DNA of 46,631 nucleotides from Mesorhizobium sp. LSJC280B00 (lineage in GTDB: Bacteria > Pseudomonadota > Alphaproteobacteria > Rhizobiales > Rhizobiaceae). The stretch lies in the NCBI RefSeq assembly GCF_000502835.1, contig NZ_AYVL01000004.1, positions 185,088 through 231,718 of the forward strand. Reading direction: 5' to 3'. Every line of letters starts with the position of its first letter. Within the stretch, counting starts at the first letter, position 1. Under the pieces are notes generated by a model. That model was not told where the DNA came from and did not search any database. It saw nothing but the letters and a program-made list of their open reading frames with translations. The position numbers were made by a program, and so were the translations under genes. Positions 25,763 through 34,040 of the stretch are shown here, piece by piece.

Positions 25763-26404
25763 TCAGCAGTTGACCGGCGGCGTGAGCGGCGCAATCTCAT
25801 GCGCGGCGATGGCTTCGAGCATGATGTCGCCGATCCGTGTGATGAACGTCGTCTGGTCGCCGAACGGGTAGAACGGGAAGGTGATCAGCAGCGAGATGGC
25901 GCCGTGGCCGACCGCCCACAGCATGGTGGCGATGGCGCGTGGATCGCCTTTGAGCCTGCCGGCGGCAACGCAGGCTTCGACCCTCGCGATCAGCACTTTC
26001 ATCGCCGGGTTGCCGCTCTCCATTTCGGCGAAGGTCTTTCCGGCTGGCGGCCTGACTTTTTCGGTCATGAAGACGGTGCGGTATTCGTTGGGATTTTCCA
26101 GTCCAAAGGCGGCGTATTCGACAAGCACCGCCTTGAGCGCCTCGATCGGGTCGTCGGCCGTATGATTTGCGATGCGCCTGGCCAAGGTCTCGAAGGCATC
26201 CTCGGCCAGCGCGAACAGGATGTCCTGCTTGTCGGCGAAATAGGAATAGACCGACATCGGCGCATAGCCAACGCGCTTGGCGAGCTTGCGGATGGTGAGG
26301 CCGTCATAGCCTTCTTCCTGGACAAGCTTGTGCGCGGCGTCGACAAGTTCGGAACGCAGTTCAGCCTTTTGTTTTTCGCGGCGCTCCTGGACGCTTAGCT
26401 GCAA
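25763..26404 (-). CDS. TetR-family regulator with WHG C-terminal domain
   Basis: A 213-residue TetR/AcrR repressor. The N-terminal helix-turn-helix, LTIRKLAKRVGYAPMSVYSYFADK, is near residues 35-58 (read in two parts: LTIRKLAKRVGYAP and MSVYSYFADK). The C-terminal ligand-binding domain contains WAVGHGAIS, the mark of the TetR_C_33/WHG subgroup. The only plausible start is TTG at 26404 (MQLSVQERR); no ATG occurs before the HTH. A candidate promoter TTGCCC (26470-26465), 16 bases, TATATG (26448-26443) lies upstream, with CGTACAGCGTAT in its spacer, which is similar to the operators near 25603-25672. It likely regulates itself and the neighbouring small secreted protein. Confidence 0.85.
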   Translation of the reverse strand: MQLSVQERREKQKAELRSELVDAAHKLVQEEGYDGLTIRKLAKRVGYAPMSVYSYFADKQDILFALAEDAFETLARRIANHTADDPIEALKAVLVEYAAFGLENPNEYRTVFMTEKVRPPAGKTFAEMESGNPAMKVLIARVEACVAAGRLKGDPRAIATMLWAVGHGAISLLITFPFYPFGDQTTFITRIGDIMLEAIAAHEIAPLTPPVNC

Positions 26405-26418
26405 CTTTCTACTGCCTT

Positions 26419-27108
26419 ATGACTGATGGCTGGATGCAGCATATATACGCTGTACGGCGTCGGGCAAGGGTGGCACGAAGCAGAAGCTTGACTGTCGCAT
26501 GGCTGGCGATCGCGCTCGGCTTCGCCATGGAAGCTCTCATTCTGACCGTCAGATTTGCGGCAGGTGCCAACCCCGCGACGACGCAGTTTCTGATCGAACT
26601 GGCGCAAGGGGTGACCTGGTCGTTCTTCGTCTGCGCCGGCGTCAGCCTCGGCACGGCGCTCACCAAGGTGCGAGGCTCGCTCGGTGGCCTGATCGGTGCG
26701 ATTTCGGAGCCACTGGCGATGGGCATCGCCAAAGGGACGCAAAAGGTTATGGTCAGCGCGCTGGACGCGGCGGCAAAGCCGGCCATCCTGTCGCTCACGA
26801 CGCTCGGTGTGCTGCGGGCGATCGAATACGGGCTGCTCGGCTGGGCACTGGCGTCGCTGGCATCGAAGGAAGAACCGCGTCCGCTCCATTTCGCGCTGGC
26901 AGGCGCCCCGATAGGCGCGGTATTCGGCGGCGGCATCACGGTGCTGACCATCGAGACGGCCGCGGCAAATGACGCTGCTCTCGCAATGCCACAGGCGATC
27001 GCAACCGGCCTCAACGAGATCGTGTTCCCGATCGGTTGTTCACTGGTCGTCTACATTGCGCTGCAGGTCAGCCGTCACATGAAGTACGTCGCGGCCGAAG
27101 CTAAATAG
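26419..27108 (+). CDS. Integral membrane protein of unknown function
   Basis: A protein of up to 229 residues with about five hydrophobic segments, including LTVAWLAIALGFAMEALILT, VTWSFFVCAGVSLGTAL, AIEYGLLGWALASLAS, FALAGAPIGAVFGGGITVLT and IVFPIGCSLVVYIALQV. There is no recognisable transporter signature. The start is uncertain: ATG 26419 leaves only 14 bases to the divergent TetR gene and lacks a ribosome site, and would lie inside that gene's leader. GTG 26470 or TTG 26488, just before the first membrane helix, are realistic alternatives. The divergent TetR gene may control it. Function unknown. Confidence 0.7.
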   Translation: MTDGWMQHIYAVRRRARVARSRSLTVAWLAIALGFAMEALILTVRFAAGANPATTQFLIELAQGVTWSFFVCAGVSLGTALTKVRGSLGGLIGAISEPLAMGIAKGTQKVMVSALDAAAKPAILSLTTLGVLRAIEYGLLGWALASLASKEEPRPLHFALAGAPIGAVFGGGITVLTIETAAANDAALAMPQAIATGLNEIVFPIGCSLVVYIALQVSRHMKYVAAEAK

Positions 27109-27149
27109 ATTTGGCACAGATAGATTTGGGCTTCTCCGCCTGACGAGAG

Positions 27150-27644
27150 TCAGACCGCTTCCGGCTGGCGTTCGATCAGCGTCAGCGTCAGCCAGCGCGC
27201 GGTCAGCGCCGGTTTTTTCGAGCCCTCGATCTCGATCGTCACGTCGTGCGCCGTCTGCACCCACCCCGACGGCCTGACCTTGACGTCGGCCAGCACGAAA
27301 CGGGTGCGGATGCGCGAGCCGGTCTTCACCGGCGCCAGGAAGCGCAGCGAATCGAAGCCGTGATTGACGCCCATCTTGCTGTTTTCCAGCGGCGGCATGG
27401 TTTCGAAGGTCATCGCCGACAACAGCGAAAGCGACAGGAAGCCATGCGCGATGGTGCCGCCGAACGGCGTTTCGCGGCTGGCGCGTTCCGGATCGCAATG
27501 GATGAACTGATGGTCGTCGGTGGCATCGGCGAACTGGTCGATCATGCGCTGGGTGACGACCCGCCATGGCGACACACCGACTTCCTTGCCGACGTTGGCC
27601 AGAAGCACATCGAGACTGATCGGTTCCACGCTGATGTCCTCCAT
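27150..27644 (-). CDS. MaoC-family (R)-specific enoyl-CoA hydratase
   Basis: A 164-residue hot-dog-fold hydratase/dehydratase of the MaoC/NodN type. The hydratase motif DATDDHQFIHCDPERA carries the catalytic Asp and His, followed by FGGTIAHGFLSLSLLSAM, which is characteristic of the overhanging segment. It probably acts on acyl-CoA thioesters. The start at 27644 (MEDISVEP) is favoured because GGGGGTGA lies five bases upstream; ATG 27659 is also in frame and would add five residues. It sits 40 bases downstream of an SDR gene on the same strand, a common pairing for beta-oxidation-like or polyhydroxyalkanoate-type steps. Confidence 0.88.
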   Translation of the reverse strand: MEDISVEPISLDVLLANVGKEVGVSPWRVVTQRMIDQFADATDDHQFIHCDPERASRETPFGGTIAHGFLSLSLLSAMTFETMPPLENSKMGVNHGFDSLRFLAPVKTGSRIRTRFVLADVKVRPSGWVQTAHDVTIEIEGSKKPALTARWLTLTLIERQPEAV

Positions 27645-27683
27645 CTTCACCCCCGGCATTTCACTCGCCGGATGGCGTGCGTC

Positions 27684-28499
27684 TCATTCCTTGAACAATG
27701 TCAGCCCGTGTTGCACCGACTGCCCGCCATCGATCGGCAGGATGGCGCCGGTGACATAGCTGCCGGCCCGGCTGCACAAATAGAGCGTTGCGCCGGCAAT
27801 GTCATCCGGTGCGCCGATGCGGCCGATCGGAACGTGGTTGCCGATATGTCTTGCCTGGTCCTCGGTGCCGGTGGCGAAGGCCGTCATCCGGCTCTGGAAA
27901 GGGCCAGGCGCAAAGGCGTTGACGGTGATGCGGCGGGCGGCGAACTCGATTGCCAGGATGCGCGTCAGGTGGTGAACCGCGGCCTTCGAGGCCGAGTAGG
28001 AGTAGGCATCTTCGGCTAAAGGCTGCGTGCCCATCACCGATCCGAGGTTGATCACCCGGGCCGGGTCGGCGTCGCTGGCCGCGGCCTCGAGCAGAGGCAG
28101 CAATTCGCGCGTCAGGTGGAAGACCGAGGTGACGTTGACGCCGAACACCTTGGCCCAGGCATGGTAGGGAAAGCTTTCCAGCGGCGCGCCCCAGGAGATG
28201 CCGGCATTGTTGACCAGGATATGCAGCCGCTCGGTCCGCGCCCTGACCTCGGCCACAAGCGCCGCAATGCCGGCCTCGCTGGAGACGTCGCCGGCAAAAC
28301 CTTCCGCCCGGCCGGATGCGCCAAGGCCGTTCAACTCGCCCGCTACCCTGACGCAATCCTCGCTCTTGCGCGAGGCGATCATCACCGCGGCGCCGGCCAT
28401 GACCAGAGCGGTCGCCGCCATGCGGCCGATGCCGGTCGCGGCGCCGGTGACCAGCGCCGTCTTGCCGGCGACTGAGAACAGCTCGTCCAGATAGCTCAT
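27684..28499 (-). CDS. SDR-family oxidoreductase
   Basis: A 271-residue classical SDR. The cofactor loop is TGAATGIG near 18-25, followed by NNAGISWG near 97-104 and the catalytic YSYSASKAAVHH near 165-176. The C-terminus VTGAILPIDGGQSVQHG is typical of the RhlG/3-oxoacyl reductase-like group. AspSer residues SRKSEDC after strand 2 suggest NADP binding. The MaoC gene follows on the same strand, so the two could catalyse consecutive reduction and dehydration of an acyl-CoA. The start at 28499 has GGAGG upstream (GGAGGAATTCG before ATG). Substrate unknown. Confidence 0.9.
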   Translation of the reverse strand: MSYLDELFSVAGKTALVTGAATGIGRMAATALVMAGAAVMIASRKSEDCVRVAGELNGLGASGRAEGFAGDVSSEAGIAALVAEVRARTERLHILVNNAGISWGAPLESFPYHAWAKVFGVNVTSVFHLTRELLPLLEAAASDADPARVINLGSVMGTQPLAEDAYSYSASKAAVHHLTRILAIEFAARRITVNAFAPGPFQSRMTAFATGTEDQARHIGNHVPIGRIGAPDDIAGATLYLCSRAGSYVTGAILPIDGGQSVQHGLTLFKE

Positions 28500-28863
28500 C
28501 GAATTCCTCCGTGCAGTTCACCGCGCTTTGGTTCAGGAAGCGGCTTCGCGTCGACAAGGCTAGCCGAACTTCGATCATGCTTGCCATGGGTAAAGTAGCT
28601 GGGGTGGGGCACGCTTTAGCGGCTGAATGGTTAAGCCCGAAATGCAAGGTGGTCATTCGGCCGTGACATGGGTCGGATGAATGATGCGGCCGTGCCCGTT
28701 AGCGAGCACCTTGGTAAGCTGTTCATTTCGCGCGTGAACCAGTCGTCGTTACTCCTCCGCCCCAGCCGCAGGCGGGTCTTGAGGAGTTGGGAGGTGGCCG
28801 AGCAGTGGGGCGGGACTGACATTCGTATTCGTGGACGGGGACTATGCTTTCGGGGGGAAAGCC
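28500..28863. other. 364-bp intergenic region
   Basis: No convincing gene is seen. The frame 28668-28871 (+) lacks a ribosome site and has Arg-rich shadow composition. The region includes a bulged hairpin with ACTCCT-CCGCC (28751-28761) and GGCGG (28771-28775) / AGGAGT (28782-28787), upstream of the 35-residue membrane peptide gene. This could be its leader or a small RNA. Confidence 0.4.
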
Positions 28864-28971
28864 ATGGGTAAGAAACAACGCACCGTCCTGCTGGCAGCGG
28901 TTTTTGCGACTGTCTTTGGCGTCTTTTTGCTGATCCTGATCCTGCAGATGATCAGTTTTTTAGAGGACTAG
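28864..28971 (+). CDS. 35-residue single-span membrane peptide
   Basis: A short frame of 35 residues, MGKKQRTVLLAAVFATVFGV plus fifteen more, ending ISFLED. Positive residues (KKQR) precede one continuous hydrophobic span (about residues 8-30, ending FLLILILQMI) and the tail is acidic, the layout of an N-in single-pass peptide. The ATG at 28864 has a strong GGGGGGAAAG seven bases upstream, which is the best reason to call it. The stop is 37 bases from the end of the convergent RpiR gene. Function unknown. Confidence 0.6.
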   Translation: MGKKQRTVLLAAVFATVFGVFLLILILQMISFLED

Positions 28972-29005
28972 ACCGAAGCGAAACGCGTCCCTTTCCGGAG
29001 GGGCT

Positions 29006-29833
29006 CTACCGCAGGCTTTCCAGCTCGCGGATGCGTTTGGCGCCGTCGGCCTCGAGCTGCCTTGTGACGGCGCCGATCAGCGCTTCGGCAACGACGAAAA
29101 GGGCGGCGGATGAGTCCCAGGCCGAAGGCACGGCGGTGCGCCCGGCGATGACGTGGCGGGCGAAGCGGGCGATCGGCGACAGCCACTGGTCGGTAAACAG
29201 CACGATCTGCACGCCACGCTGGTTGGCCGTCTCGGCAAAGCGGACCAGGCTGTCCTGGTAGCGCCTGATGTCGAAGATCACCAGCACGTCGCGCTTACCC
29301 ATGTCGATCAGTCGGTCGCGCCAGACGCTTTCCTGCCCGCCGAGGTGAAAAACGTTGGGCTGGATGATGGCGAGGTGGGCGGCCATGTAGCGCGCCAGCG
29401 GGTCGGTGAAGCGGCCACCGATCAGGAATGTCTTGCCGCGCCGGTCGGCAAGCTTGGCGACGATGTCGGCAAGCTGTTTGTCCGAGAGATGCCGGAAGGT
29501 CTCGCGCATGTTGTCGAGGGTCGCCTCCAGCATCGGCGACACGGCGCTGCTGCCCGGCGATGGCGGATTGAGCGTGCGCGAGGCCGGCGACTGCAATTGC
29601 GCCGCCAGCTCGTCTTGCAGCGTCGACTGGAATTCCGGATAGTTCTGGAAGCCGAGCCGGGCGACGAAACGCAGGATCGTGGGCGATGATACGCCGGCCG
29701 TAGCCGAGAATTCGGCGACCGTCTTCAGCCCGATCAGCGGATAGCTGGCGATCAGCGCTTGCGCTGCGCGCCGCTCGCCTGCCGGCATGGTGCCGATGCG
29801 GTCGGAGATCAGTTCGGCAATGCTGGAAACCAT
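29006..29833 (-). CDS. RpiR/MurR-family transcriptional regulator
   Basis: A 275-residue regulator with the RpiR layout. An N-terminal HTH_6 domain contains AEFSATAGVSSPTILRFVAR near 40-60. A C-terminal SIS phosphosugar-binding-type domain spans about 120-260 (KTFLIGGRFTDPLARYMAAH, VLVIFDIRRYQDSLVRFAET). The ATG at 29833 has GGGG about seven bases upstream; a GTG four codons earlier is in frame. It is divergent from the N-formylglutamate amidohydrolase gene across 145 bases and very probably controls the amine operon that begins there. In this family the ligand need not be a sugar phosphate. Confidence 0.88.
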   Translation of the reverse strand: MVSSIAELISDRIGTMPAGERRAAQALIASYPLIGLKTVAEFSATAGVSSPTILRFVARLGFQNYPEFQSTLQDELAAQLQSPASRTLNPPSPGSSAVSPMLEATLDNMRETFRHLSDKQLADIVAKLADRRGKTFLIGGRFTDPLARYMAAHLAIIQPNVFHLGGQESVWRDRLIDMGKRDVLVIFDIRRYQDSLVRFAETANQRGVQIVLFTDQWLSPIARFARHVIAGRTAVPSAWDSSAALFVVAEALIGAVTRQLEADGAKRIRELESLR

Positions 29834-29881
29834 GTTTTTCCCCACCCTGGCCGTGCCGTTAGCGCATTATCGAAATCGCGT

Positions 29882-29910
29882 TTGACAAAGCCGGCCAAAC
29901 TGTATGAAAT
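29882..29910 (+). promoter_or_regulatory. Candidate promoter of the amine-utilisation run
   Basis: Perfect -35 TTGACA (29882-29887), 17 bases, TGAAAT (29905-29910), about 65 bases before the amidohydrolase start codon. Adjacent motifs TGTATGAAATCATCC and TACGTAACATACGATAC are possible RpiR sites. Confidence 0.55.
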
Positions 29911-29978
29911 CATCCGCAGGGACGCAATGAGGCAAAATACGTAACATACGATACAGCGCTCCCCGGGGACAGCAGACA

Positions 29979-30803
29979 ATGGAGACAGCACGGCCCGCCA
30001 GCCTTGCATCGCCTGAAACCGTAAGGGTGACGAACCCCGGCGGATCGAGCCCCTTCGTGCTGACCTGCGACCACGCCTCAAATTTCCTGCCACCGGAATT
30101 CGGAACGCTCGGCCTTGCCGCCGAGGATCTTTCCCGCCACATCGCCTGGGATCCCGGCGCCTTGCCGGTGGCGCGCCGCATGGCCGAGGCGCTCGATGCG
30201 ACGCTGGTCGAGACCTGCATCTCGCGGCTCGTCATCGACTGCAACCGCCCGCTCGACGCGCCGGACCTGATAGTGACGGTCAGCGCCAGCGAAAAAACCG
30301 TGGTCCCGGCCAACCAGGGACTTTCGGCCGACCAGCGGGAGGCGCGCATCGCGCTGGCGTGGCGACCGTTTCACGAGCGGATCGCAACGATCGTAGACGA
30401 GCGCCTGGTGGCCGGGCGGGAGACCAGGCTGGTCTCGATCCATTCCTTCACGCCGCTCTACAAAGGCAAAAGCCGGCCCTGGCACATCGGCATCATCCAT
30501 GACGAGGACCGCCGGCTGGCGGCGCCGCTGATCGCGGCGCTGAAGCGGCTCGCCGGCGTCACCGTCGGCGTCAACGAACCCTATTCGCCGGCCGACCGGG
30601 TCTATTTCACGCTGGAACGCCATGCGCGCTCGCGCGGGCTGCCTTGCGCGATGATCGAAATCCGCAACGACGAGATCTCCGGCGCGGCCGGGCAGCGGAA
30701 ATGGGCGGATCTGCTCACCGGCATTTTTCTCAATCTGGAGCCCGAGGCGGCCAATGGCCCCAGACCAAGCGCAGTCGGAAAGTCAGTTCAATCGGCCAGC
30801 TAA
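29979..30803 (+). CDS. N-formylglutamate amidohydrolase family protein
   Basis: A 274-residue hydrolase of the N-formylglutamate amidohydrolase family (PF05013). Visible motifs are VLTCDHASNFLP near 27-38, HIAWDPGA near 54-61, SRLVIDCNRP near 82-91 and SIHSFTPLYKGKSRPWHIGI near 149-168, supplying the metal ligands and catalytic residues. In histidine degradation such enzymes release formate from formylglutamate, but no hut genes are present here. Beside a glutamine-synthetase-like ligase it could instead cleave a gamma-glutamyl amide, the role PuuD plays in E. coli; this is inference. It is the first gene of the run and its end overlaps the permease leader. Confidence 0.87.
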   Translation: METARPASLASPETVRVTNPGGSSPFVLTCDHASNFLPPEFGTLGLAAEDLSRHIAWDPGALPVARRMAEALDATLVETCISRLVIDCNRPLDAPDLIVTVSASEKTVVPANQGLSADQREARIALAWRPFHERIATIVDERLVAGRETRLVSIHSFTPLYKGKSRPWHIGIIHDEDRRLAAPLIAALKRLAGVTVGVNEPYSPADRVYFTLERHARSRGLPCAMIEIRNDEISGAAGQRKWADLLTGIFLNLEPEAANGPRPSAVGKSVQSAS

Positions 30804-30825
30804 GAAACCAAAAGGGGACTTCAAA

Positions 30826-32388
30826 ATGGTAGCACCGGGTTACAGTGAAGTTGATAAGAAGGAGGACCTGAAAGTTCTCCATGGAATGGGCTATGCTCAG
30901 GAACTTTCTCGAAGCATGAGCCGCTTCTCGAATTTCGCGATCTCGTTCTCGATCATCTGCATTCTCTCAGGCGGCATCAATTCCTTCGCGCAAGCGACAT
31001 CGTCCATTGGTGGCGCGGGCGCTGGTATCGGCTGGATCGTCGGCTGCATGGTTTCGGGACTTTTCGCGCTCGCCATGGCCCAGATCGCCTCTGCATTTCC
31101 GACCGCGGGCGGCCTCTATCACTGGGCATCTATTCTGGGGAACCGTTTCACTGGCTGGCTGACCGCATGGCTCAACCTGCTCGGCCTGATCACCGTGCTC
31201 GGTGCGATCAACATCGGCACGGCTTTCTTTTTCGTCGGCACTTTCGGCGCAGCCTTCGGCATGACCGGCACGCCTGGTGAGATCGTCGGGTTTGTCGCCT
31301 TCATCACGGTGTTGCAGGCGCTGCTCAATCATTTCGGCATCAGGTTGACGGCTATGCTGACGGACGCCTCCGGCTTCCTGATCCTGGCAACGACAGCCGT
31401 GCTGATCGTCGCTTGCCTGGTGTTTGCGCCAGCGATCGACATCACGCGGCTGTGGACGTTCACGAACTATTCGGGCGATGCGGGGGGCGGTGTTTTCCCG
31501 CAGTCCGATTCCATGACGTATCTCTTCCTGCTCTGCCTGCTGCTGCCGGTTTACACCATCACTGGCTATGACGCGTCGGCGCATACTTCGGAAGAAACGT
31601 TGAGGGCGGCCCACTCGGTTCCGCGGGCAATCGTTTCGTCCGTACTCTGGTCGTCGCTGATCGGCTGGGTGATGCTGTGCGCGATCGTACTGGCGATTCC
31701 GGATCTGGCGGCCGGCGCCAAGCAGGGCTGGGGCGTGTTCTTCGCCACGATGGACGCAATCTTGCCGGCGTGGCTGAAGACACTGCTCTATCTGGGCATT
31801 CTGATCGCGCAGTTCCTCTGCGGTCTGGCAACGGTCACCTCTGCCTCGCGCATGCTTTTCGCCTTTTCGCGTGACGGCGGCATGCCGGTCGGCTCGGCCT
31901 CGCTAGCCAAGGTCAGCCCGACCTGGCGCACGCCGGTCAATGCGATTTGGACGGCTGCTGTGCTCGAGGTCATCTATGTCTTTCTTGCCCAGTTCATCTC
32001 GGTCGGCGGCACGAACATCTATACCATCGTCGTCAATTCGACATTGGTGTTCCTGTTTCTGTCCTTCATCATTCCGATCGTGCTCGGCATGATGGCTTTC
32101 GGAACGGAAAAATGGCCGAACCCCGGCCCATGGAACCTCGGCGCCGGCCTGTTCAAGCTGTTTTGCATCCTGTCGGTCATCGGCATGGCGATCATCTTCT
32201 ACATCGCCATCCAGCCGCCGAACGACAAAGTGCTCTATATCACCTTGGGCTTCATTGTGCTGACCGCGGTGCTTTGGTTCGGTTTCGAGAACCGCCGCTT
32301 CCAGGGTCCGCCCATCGGCGACCAGATCGCAAAGCGTCAGGCGGCGATCAAGGCAGCCGAGCTAGCCATAGGCGAAGCCGGCGCCTGA
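30826..32388 (+). CDS. APC-superfamily amino acid/amine permease
   Basis: A 520-residue permease with about 12 transmembrane helices. It belongs to the amino acid/choline transporter branch of the APC superfamily, shown by the N-terminal RSMSRFSNFAISFSIICILS and SGLFALAMAQIASAFPTAGG, and by PVYTITGYDASAHTSEET in the middle. Members carry GABA, choline or other amines. The start at 30826 (MVAPGYSEVD) has AAGGGG eight bases upstream; the frame from 30754 overlaps the amidohydrolase gene and lacks a site. A terminator hairpin follows at 32402. The context suggests uptake of the amine processed by the next genes. Confidence 0.9.
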   Translation: MVAPGYSEVDKKEDLKVLHGMGYAQELSRSMSRFSNFAISFSIICILSGGINSFAQATSSIGGAGAGIGWIVGCMVSGLFALAMAQIASAFPTAGGLYHWASILGNRFTGWLTAWLNLLGLITVLGAINIGTAFFFVGTFGAAFGMTGTPGEIVGFVAFITVLQALLNHFGIRLTAMLTDASGFLILATTAVLIVACLVFAPAIDITRLWTFTNYSGDAGGGVFPQSDSMTYLFLLCLLLPVYTITGYDASAHTSEETLRAAHSVPRAIVSSVLWSSLIGWVMLCAIVLAIPDLAAGAKQGWGVFFATMDAILPAWLKTLLYLGILIAQFLCGLATVTSASRMLFAFSRDGGMPVGSASLAKVSPTWRTPVNAIWTAAVLEVIYVFLAQFISVGGTNIYTIVVNSTLVFLFLSFIIPIVLGMMAFGTEKWPNPGPWNLGAGLFKLFCILSVIGMAIIFYIAIQPPNDKVLYITLGFIVLTAVLWFGFENRRFQGPPIGDQIAKRQAAIKAAELAIGEAGA

Positions 32389-32401
32389 CCCCCTCTCATG
32401 A

Positions 32402-32444
32402 CCATGGCCGGCATTCGCGCCGGCCGTGGTTTTCGTTTCCTTTT
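32402..32444 (+). terminator. Terminator after the APC permease
   Basis: CCATGGCCGGC (32402-32412) and GCCGGCCGTGG (32419-32429) pair with one G-U around a 6-base loop, followed by TTTTCGTTTCCTTTT. It is strong enough to end or attenuate transcription before the ligase gene. Confidence 0.8.
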
Positions 32445-32488
32445 CAAAGTGACAAGCCCGAAACGACAAGCGCTGGAGTGCCAAAGGA

Positions 32489-33859
32489 ATGGCCGGAAAT
32501 TTCTCGTTCGATCAGTTGAAGCAAGCGGTCTCCAGCGGCGAGGTCGACACGGTGCTGGCCTGCATCGTCGATATGCAGGGGCGGCTCGCGGGAAAGCGGT
32601 TCCTGGCCCGTTATTTCGTCGATTCCGCGCATGACGAGACGCATGGCTGCAACTATCTCTTGGCGGCAGACATCGATATGGAACCGGTGCCCGGCTACAA
32701 GGCGGCGAGCTGGTCGAAGGGTTATGGCGATTTCGTCATGAAGCCGGACCTTGCGACGCTGCGGCTCGTTCCGTGGCTGGAGAAGACGGCGCTGGTGATC
32801 TGCGACGTGCTCGACCACCATACCCATGACGACCTGGCGCATTCGCCGCGCGCCATGCTGAAGAAGCAGGTCAAGCGGCTGCAGGATCGCGGCTATATCG
32901 GCTATTTCGCTTCCGAGCTCGAATTCTATCTGTTCAGCGAAACCTACGATTCCGCCCGCAAGAAGCACTGGCAGGGCCTCGAGACGGCATCGCCCTACAT
33001 CGGCGACTACCAGATCGGCATCACCACCAAGGAAGAAGGCGTCATGCGCCGGCTGCGCAACGAGATGGAGGCGGCCGGCATCCCGATCGAGAATTCGAAG
33101 GGCGAGTGGGGGCCAGGCCAGGAAGAGATCAATGTCCGCTACGCCGAGGCGCTCGACATGGCCGACCGCCACGTCATCCTGAAGAACGGCGCCAAGGAAA
33201 TCGCCGAGTCCGAAGGCAAGGCGATCTCGTTCATGGCCAAGTACAATTACGGGCTCGCCGGCAATTCCAGCCACATCCATAATTCGCTGTGGAGCGCCGA
33301 CGGCAAGACGCCGTTGTTCTACGACAAAAATGCCGAGTGGACGCTGTCGACACTCGGCCAGCAATGGGCGGCCGGCCAGCTCAAATATGCCAAGGAATTC
33401 ACCTGGTTCCTGGCGCCCTACATCAATTCCTACAAGCGCTTCCAGGCCGGCACGTTTGCGCCGACCAAGATCATGTGGAGCGAGGACAACCGCACCGCCG
33501 GCTTCCGTCTTTGCGGCGAGGGCACCAAAGGCATCCGCATGGAATGCCGCATCGGCGGCGCCGATTTGAACCCCTATCTGGCTTTCGCCGCGCTGATCGC
33601 GGCCGGGCTTGCCGGCATCGATGAAAAGCTTGAGCTGCAGAAGCCCTTCGTCGGCGATGCCTACCAGGCCTCGCAGCTGCCCGAAATTCCAAAGACATTG
33701 CGCGACGCCGCGGCGACACTGGCGGAATCGAAAATGCTGAGGCAGGCGCTCGGCGACGATGTGCTGGAACATTACGTCCACACGGCACACTGGGAACAGT
33801 TCGAGTACGACCGCCGGATTACGGACTGGGAACTGCACAGGGGGTTCGAGCGGTATTGA
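32489..33859 (+). CDS. Glutamine-synthetase-like gamma-glutamylamine ligase
   Basis: A 456-residue enzyme of the glutamine synthetase fold, closest in kind to PuuA/GlnA3/GlnA4-type ligases that join glutamate to an amine using ATP. The N-terminal domain has VDTVLACIVDMQGRLAGKRF near 18-37. The metal-site Glu is in SELEFYLF near 148-155, GEWGPGQEEIN near 206-216 supplies further metal ligands, and GNSSHIHNSLW near 258-268 is the ATP/glutamate His loop. RMECRIGGADLNPYLAFA near 350-367 is the C-terminal core. True ammonia-assimilating GS usually has G-x-G-x-H-x-H in that loop. The start at 32489 has GGAG ten bases upstream. The amine substrate is not known. Confidence 0.88.
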   Translation: MAGNFSFDQLKQAVSSGEVDTVLACIVDMQGRLAGKRFLARYFVDSAHDETHGCNYLLAADIDMEPVPGYKAASWSKGYGDFVMKPDLATLRLVPWLEKTALVICDVLDHHTHDDLAHSPRAMLKKQVKRLQDRGYIGYFASELEFYLFSETYDSARKKHWQGLETASPYIGDYQIGITTKEEGVMRRLRNEMEAAGIPIENSKGEWGPGQEEINVRYAEALDMADRHVILKNGAKEIAESEGKAISFMAKYNYGLAGNSSHIHNSLWSADGKTPLFYDKNAEWTLSTLGQQWAAGQLKYAKEFTWFLAPYINSYKRFQAGTFAPTKIMWSEDNRTAGFRLCGEGTKGIRMECRIGGADLNPYLAFAALIAAGLAGIDEKLELQKPFVGDAYQASQLPEIPKTLRDAAATLAESKMLRQALGDDVLEHYVHTAHWEQFEYDRRITDWELHRGFERY

Positions 33860-33879
33860 ATAATCTGGCAACGTTGGCG

Positions 33880-33998
33880 CCGCTCCTCACCCTCAGCCTC
33901 TCCCGTGAAGAACGGGGGAGATGGGGGCCCGGCGCTGAGCTTGTCCCTTCTCCCCGTCAGTATACGGGAGAAGGTGCCGGCAGGCGGATGAGGGGCGG
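33880..33998. repeat. RIME-like intergenic mosaic element
   Basis: A 119-bp element with terminal inverted repeats CCGCTCCTCA (33880-33889) and TGAGGGGCGG (33989-33998), one mismatch. Inside are two hairpins: CTCCCGT..ACGGGGGAG near 33900-33920 and CCTTCTCCCCGT..ACGGGAGAAGG (33947-33974). The CCTTCTCCCCGT core is familiar from abundant rhizobial intergenic repeats. It separates the ligase and aldehyde dehydrogenase genes. Confidence 0.8.
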
Positions 33999-34040
33999 TG
34001 CTAACCAACGACATTATTGTAGAATGCGAGGACCCAAGGC

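Noticed and set aside
28668..28871. 67-residue open frame on the plus strand
   Set aside because: No ribosome site, Arg-rich shadow composition, and it overlaps the leader of the better-supported 35-residue frame.
29979..30803. Histidine-degradation HutG
   Set aside because: No hut genes are adjacent and the neighbours are amine genes, so only the family name is kept.
33880..33998. Intrinsic terminator after the ligase gene
   Set aside because: The hairpins belong to a repeat element with terminal inverted repeats and lack a T tract.
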